Below, piece after piece: positions 60,301 to 64,000 of a stretch of DNA of 64,000 nucleotides. The position numbers and the translations under genes were made by a program. The stretch comes from Ectocarpus siliculosus (Eukaryota; Sar; Phaeophyceae; Ectocarpales; Ectocarpaceae), in the NCBI GenBank assembly GCA_000310025.1, contig FN648970.1, positions 215,491-279,490 of the forward strand, given 5' to 3'. The notes beneath the pieces are model-generated. The model was given only the letters and a program-made list of their open reading frames with translations. It searched no databases and was not told the DNA's origin. How positions within the stretch are numbered: the stretch's first letter is position 1; each line of letters begins with the position of its first letter.

Positions 60301-61824
60301 GGTGTATTTTCATTGGCCAGCCGATTAGCGCGGTCGATGCTAAAAATAACCCCCCCACACGCGCCGGCAACCGCTTCGGACAGCAGTACAGTAGTGTTAC
60401 AGCAGGCGAGGGTGAAGTCAGTGTCCCTCGCCCAGCCGCGCGGCGGCTGCTGCTGTTTTCTGCTGCCACCGCCGCTGACGTGGGAGTTTGCCGCTGATGT
60501 TTCGACTGTAATGATCCCGCCATGCCCTCGTCCGATGACGACAGTTGGTGTGATTGCTTGCGTTGGTTAGTGCCTACTGGTCGCTCTTTCTCCGTCCCAG
60601 CCCCGTCGCTCGACTAGCGTACCCAGGCTTGAGTTTCAGAACTGCGCGCACTCATAACTGTATTTGCTCTTGTTGGCGGTTTTGGGTCGCGGAACGGGGT
60701 AGTGCCTTCAGCAACCCTCGTTAAAGGGCAGCAGCACAGCAGGTCCAACAGATTATTTTTTTCGTGGTTGCTCTGGCGTTGTTTTTGCATTGATGCGCCA
60801 CACATAATCTGTATTTTAGTGCCTGATTCTCTTCGCTGCGCCTCTTCCATTTCCACCCCAACACAGGGCGTTGATGGATCGATTCCCGTGCGGGTTGTGT
60901 CGCCTCCAGGCGTACTGCTTCTGTCCCTGCACCTTGGGCCTCTCTCTGCTGAGCATGAGGAAGGAGGCCAAGGAAATTGAGCGAGGTAATTTTGTATGAA
61001 GACAGGAGAAACCCAATCGACGCAGCGTTTTCTCCGTTTTCCCCGAAATCATGCATGATAGCAGTATGCGCTGTCGTTTGTATTTGTCAATATGTATTTA
61101 TTTGGGTTAGAGACCCTTCCTCCCTCCCCCAGGAGCGGTTTTGGGGTTGTACAATGCTGAATTTTCTCTGGCATGCCCCCATGCGGGGGCCTCTCGCTGT
61201 ATTGCAGCGTTTTCGGCCGTTGCATGTCTCGCTGCAAGACCGACGCCTATCAACGGCCAGCAGCCGGTTAGCTCTGCCGATGCCACCAAACCCGAGAGAC
61301 GCGAGAGTACCCACCTCAAGCAATGAAGCACCACTAGCGCAAGCACAAGCACGATCACGAAACGAGATAAACGTTGATCATTCACACACCAACACCAACA
61401 CACGGTGTGAATTCGCACCGTTTTCGGTTGTGCAGGGGTTGGGGAGGTGGTCAAGACCGTAAACCAGAACCTCGAGGCGAGGAGAAGGTCCGTCCGCTTC
61501 GGCTTCCACCGCACCTTCTGCTCGGCGTGGGTGCAGGTGGAGTACGGGTCAAAGGTGGGGGCTCCGCCACCACCCCTATTGCCAGCAGCAGCTGGCGACG
61601 CAGCACGGGGCTCGTCGCTGGCGGGGTCACCAACTGCTGGCGGGAGTTCGGGCGCCACAGGCCCTAGCCGCGAGCGAGAGCAACCGTACAGCGCTGACGA
61701 AGGGGGAGGAGGCCGAAAAGCTGCTCCAACGACGGTGGCGGCGACGACTAGCGGGGCGATGCAGCCGCTCGGAGAGGCGCTGCTGGAGCCAGGGAACGCG
61801 GCGGAAGAGGCACGCGGGTATTAG
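57332..61824 (+). CDS. Golgin A7/Erf4-domain-like protein (putative palmitoyltransferase partner), 4 exons
   Basis: Four exons, 57332-57413, 59729-59822, 60867-60985 and 61436-61824, with GT/AG borders and matching phases (1, 2, 1), give 684 nt or 227 residues ending in TAG. The middle reads YPPELDGWMTTEEWFECIGR, then INRALMDRFPCGLCRLQ, a Cys-rich hydrophobic stretch YCFCPCTLGLSLLSMRKEAK, VVKTVNQNLEARRRSVRFG and TFCSAWVQVEYGS. A Pro-Glu-Leu start, an Ile-Asn pair, a hydrophobic cysteine-rich centre, a second Asn-rich helix and a final Ser-Trp-Val-Gln-Val strand are the order expected in Golgin A7/Erf4 proteins, which bind DHHC palmitoyltransferases at ER or Golgi membranes. The last about 90 residues are low-complexity Ala/Gly/Ser/Pro. 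Exon structure is well supported; the family call is by pattern only. Exon 1 starts 235 bp from the divergent transporter start, so the two share a promoter region. Confidence 0.66.
58018..58290. repeat. dispersed repeat R4 in intron 1 of the Erf4-like gene
   Basis: TCGGGAGTTAGGTGGCTTGC, CTCCCGGGGGCAACGCAAGG, AACGTTCGGTGGTGCCGGTT and CGTGCAACCTGCAG. The 183-codon plus frame at 58290-58841 just beyond has no recognised domain. Confidence 0.62.
60215..60345 (+). repeat. dispersed repeat family R3, copy in intron 2 of the Erf4-like gene
   Basis: CCCGGAGAATAGCTTAGCCA, GCACGGGGTCCCAGTTCATG, GAGACTGGTGTATTTTCATT and GATTAGCGCGGTCGATGCTA. Confidence 0.68.
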
Positions 61825-62689
61825 TATACAGGGATACCGGTCCGGCACAGCAGGAAGAAAAACATGTGGTCAAGAAAAAGGGTTCAATTTTTCCCGACCA
61901 TGAGGAGTTTGGGGTTGAGAAACCCAGGGTGAATCCTGCACCACATCGTCTGTGGTAATTATTTGTCAACGCTCAATGGTCGCCATAACATTCGAAACTT
62001 GTCAGTGAAATACGTGAAATCTTTTGTGTATTTGTAGCAGTAAACCAATAAATCCTGACCCTCGACCCGAAACTGAGGTTGCTTGATTGTTCGCCGGTGG
62101 TGGTGGTGCTGTAGTGGGAGTAGTATAGTGGCCGTGTTCACTGGCTCTCTCGATGTTCACAACTGCGTGCCTCCTTCTTTGGTGAAGGGACTGCTGTCTC
62201 GTTGGACGTAGAGAGACCAAGAAGCGCGAGGACGCGTGGGTGGACGGCAATCCATGGGGACTAACCCTGGAGAGGTACTTTTTGGGAGCGGGGGCAAGTT
62301 TTCCATGTTTCCCTGTCCACGCCGAGGATACTTTCAACCTTATTTCACGCGGTGTCTACGTGTATTATTTATAGTTGTCTTCTTCATTCCGAAATTGTGG
62401 GAGGGAGTGTGACTCATTAGGATCGGATTTCTCAGTCGCAAAAGGTGCATGACAAATCAACAAGCGTGGTGGCGGTGTGGTTGAAGCCGCGCGAGGGTGT
62501 GGGTCGTGTGATGGTCGCGCCAGCGCGTTGATTTTTTTTCAAATGGGTAGTCTAGTCTTTCTGTGTGTGTAATTTTTTTTTTTTTTTTGCCACGGTGCGG
62601 CTGGCTGCCGCCGTTCGGCATTTTTCTCGATCGAGTGCTGCTGAGTGGTTGTTAGGGCTGAGGGTGCTGGGTGGGTGTACAGTTAGCGC
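61825..62689. other. region downstream of the Erf4-like gene
   Basis: Probable 3' untranslated region and intergenic sequence, with a T16 run near 62574. No gene seen. Confidence 0.5.
62047..62052 (+). terminator. candidate polyadenylation signal of the Erf4-like gene
   Basis: AATAAA, 223 bases after the stop codon. Plausible spacing, but one match of six bases is weak evidence. Confidence 0.35.
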
Positions 62690-63135
62690 TTAACCCTCCT
62701 AGTACAAGCTCCAATGGGGACACTTTGGGACACAGCACTCAAAGGCATATCCGCACTGTAGTCACCCTAGGCTCCGCTGTATGCAACGTATGTGAGAACC
62801 CTTGGTCTATCGTGGTTGGATGAGGTGGTGCGCTGTGTGATATGCTGTGTGGCGCCTCTCCTGGGCCTCTGACTTGCTGTACGCATCTCCCAACCCGCGT
62901 GCCCCCCAGTTCGCAAAACTGTACATCGCGTGGTACTGTAAAATTTTGCAGACTTGGCTTACGTATTAAAAGTTTCCCCACGTTTCGGGGACATTTTTGA
63001 TAGTGAAGCCAAGTCACCCTGTGTCTAGCAAGGAGCTCAGATTCTTTGGAGGGATTGTAGCCCCTCGACCAATGGCTGACAAACATTTTTTCGGCGTTTT
63101 TTTATTGCGGAGGGACTGGGCACTAGGAGGGTTAA
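62690..63135. mobile_element. piggyBac-type miniature element with TTAA target duplication
   Basis: TTAA at 62690-62693 and 63132-63135 flanks a 438-bp body with perfect 10-bp inverted ends CCCTCCTAGT / ACTAGGAGGG. The TTAA site and CCC start are diagnostic of piggyBac transposition. A 115-codon minus frame inside is not recognised as transposase, so it is non-autonomous. Confidence 0.82.
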
Positions 63136-63534
63136 CAACTTGGCAGCCAAGAAATTAAGCCTCGACAAACTACAAATAGTTTGGAAGAACATTTTTGAGC
63201 TCGATTAAGAACCCGTAACTAAAACCTAAACCTACACAAGTAGCGGCCCTTCGTAGGATAACCCTAGGAACTACATAAAAACCTCAGCCTCGGCCAACTA
63301 GACGTTCTCAAGGGCGGGCGTTCACTTTAAGTGTCTTCTGTTGTTATGTGTCGACGATGGAAGGAGGTGTTGTCGAAGGGTGTCACTGAACGTGGGTCTC
63401 CTGCCAGTCAGACGATTTCCCCCCCCCCACCCCCCCCCCTGGCCCGGAGAGAGGATGTCAAGAGCGGGGGCTACAGCAGGACAAGCCCCGCCCAAGCCTC
63501 GCATCCAACATTTAATCACGGGGAGGGAATGTAC

Positions 63535-63635
63535 TGCTATAAACGCATGCTGCCCTGGTTAGACCATTGGCCTCGCATCCCTACAATGCCGGGGCAGAAG
63601 AATGTACCGGGTTTTCGCCGGCCCAGGCTACTTTG
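63535..63635 (+). mobile_element. SINE-like repeat S2, right end of window
   Basis: TACTGCTATAAACGCATGCT, GGTTAGACCATTGGCCTCGC, CCGGGTTTTCGCCGGCCCAG. It stops at the poor-quality sequence before the gap. Confidence 0.65.
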
Positions 63636-63639
63636 GATT

Positions 63640-63727
63640 CCCCGGGGGGGGGGGGGGAAAAAAAAACGAGCATTTTTTTTTTTTTCCCCCCCAAACCCCA
63701 GAATTCCTTTTTTTTAATTCCGCCAAT
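63640..63727. other. low-quality homopolymer-rich sequence before the gap
   Basis: Runs of G14, A9, T14 and C7 within 90 bases, unlike the rest of the window; same smeared look as 63828-64000. Confidence 0.7.
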
Positions 63728-63827
63728 NNNNNNNNNNNNNNNNNNNNNNNNNNNNNNNNNNNNNNNNNNNNNNNNNNNNNNNNNNNNNNNNNNNNNNNNN
63801 NNNNNNNNNNNNNNNNNNNNNNNNNNN
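63728..63827. other. 100-N assembly gap
   Basis: Exactly 100 Ns, a conventional length for a gap of unknown size. Confidence 0.98.
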
Positions 63828-64000
63828 TAATTAAAACCAAAACCTTCCAAAGGAGGGGCCCTTTGGTGGAAAACCCTGGGAACCTAAAAAAAACCTTCGC
63901 CTTGGCCAATTAGGGTTTTTTAAGGGGGGGGGTTCCCTTTAAGGTTTTTTTGTTTTTTATTTTCCCCAAAGAAAGGGGGTTTTTTTAAAGGGTTTCCCTG
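63828..64000. other. miscalled duplicate of 63216-63388 after the gap
   Basis: All 173 bases align without a gap to 63216-63388. Nearly every mismatch turns a base into its neighbour, giving runs of A, G and T, as in a poorly resolved read end. It is not real independent sequence. Confidence 0.85.

Noticed and set aside
63567-63913. Frames running through the N gap
   Set aside because: They depend on unknown bases and on miscalled sequence.

Overview
The window is nuclear DNA from an intron-rich, repeat-laden eukaryote. Splicing (GTGAGT- and GTGCGT-type donors, pyrimidine-rich CAG acceptors), genes of tens of kilobases, an APE-type LINE, a Penelope-like reverse transcriptase, tRNA-derived SINEs, an LTR element and a piggyBac-type miniature element all fit a multicellular alga. 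The mix is most like a brown alga (Phaeophyceae, for example an Ectocarpus-type genome); that assignment is an inference from style, not from a diagnostic gene. The 100-N gap and degraded sequence at the right end indicate a draft assembly.

The backbone is a head-to-tail segmental duplication. Copy B (about 28.7-57.6 kb) carries a complete 21-exon minus-strand gene for a SulP-family membrane transporter (about 1,271 residues: transmembrane SulP core, STAS domain, C-terminal cyclic-nucleotide-binding-like fold, as in fungal Vsb1/YGR125W-type proteins). Copy A (1 to about 18.57 kb) carries the first five exons of a second, diverged SulP gene that runs off the left edge. In both copies the transporter start faces, across about 240 bp, the first exon of a plus-strand gene. 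In copy B that second gene is complete (57.3-61.8 kb, four exons, 227 residues, resembling the Golgin A7/Erf4 domain of palmitoyltransferase partner proteins). In copy A only its first exon is present. The copies thus share a duplicated bidirectional promoter.

Layout: 0-4.6 kb, SulP-A exons 2-5 and shared miniature elements; 4.66-17.5 kb, a block absent from copy B, packed with mobile elements (Penelope-like RT relic, a degenerate EN+RT LINE, three SINE copies whose 3' ends match that LINE); 18.0-18.4 kb, SulP-A exon 1, promoter, orphan first exon; 18.6-28.7 kb, intergenic, with AGTGCAGGT palindrome clusters and dispersed repeats; 28.7-57.1 kb, the SulP-B gene, whose intron 15 holds a 7.6-kb LTR retroelement lacking any recognisable pol and whose other introns carry minisatellites, microsatellites and SINE-like repeats; 57.1-61.8 kb, promoter and Erf4-like gene; 62.7-63.1 kb, TTAA-flanked piggyBac-type element; 63.5-64 kb, SINE-like repeat, 100-N gap and a miscalled duplicate of 63,216-63,388.

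Most long open frames outside these exons are chance readings through repeats. The main points to check are the one-base frameshift in SulP-B exon 11, the tandemly copied splice donors beside it, the LINE/SINE 3'-tail sharing, the LTR insertion splitting the STAS coding region, and the truncated duplicate of the Erf4-like gene.
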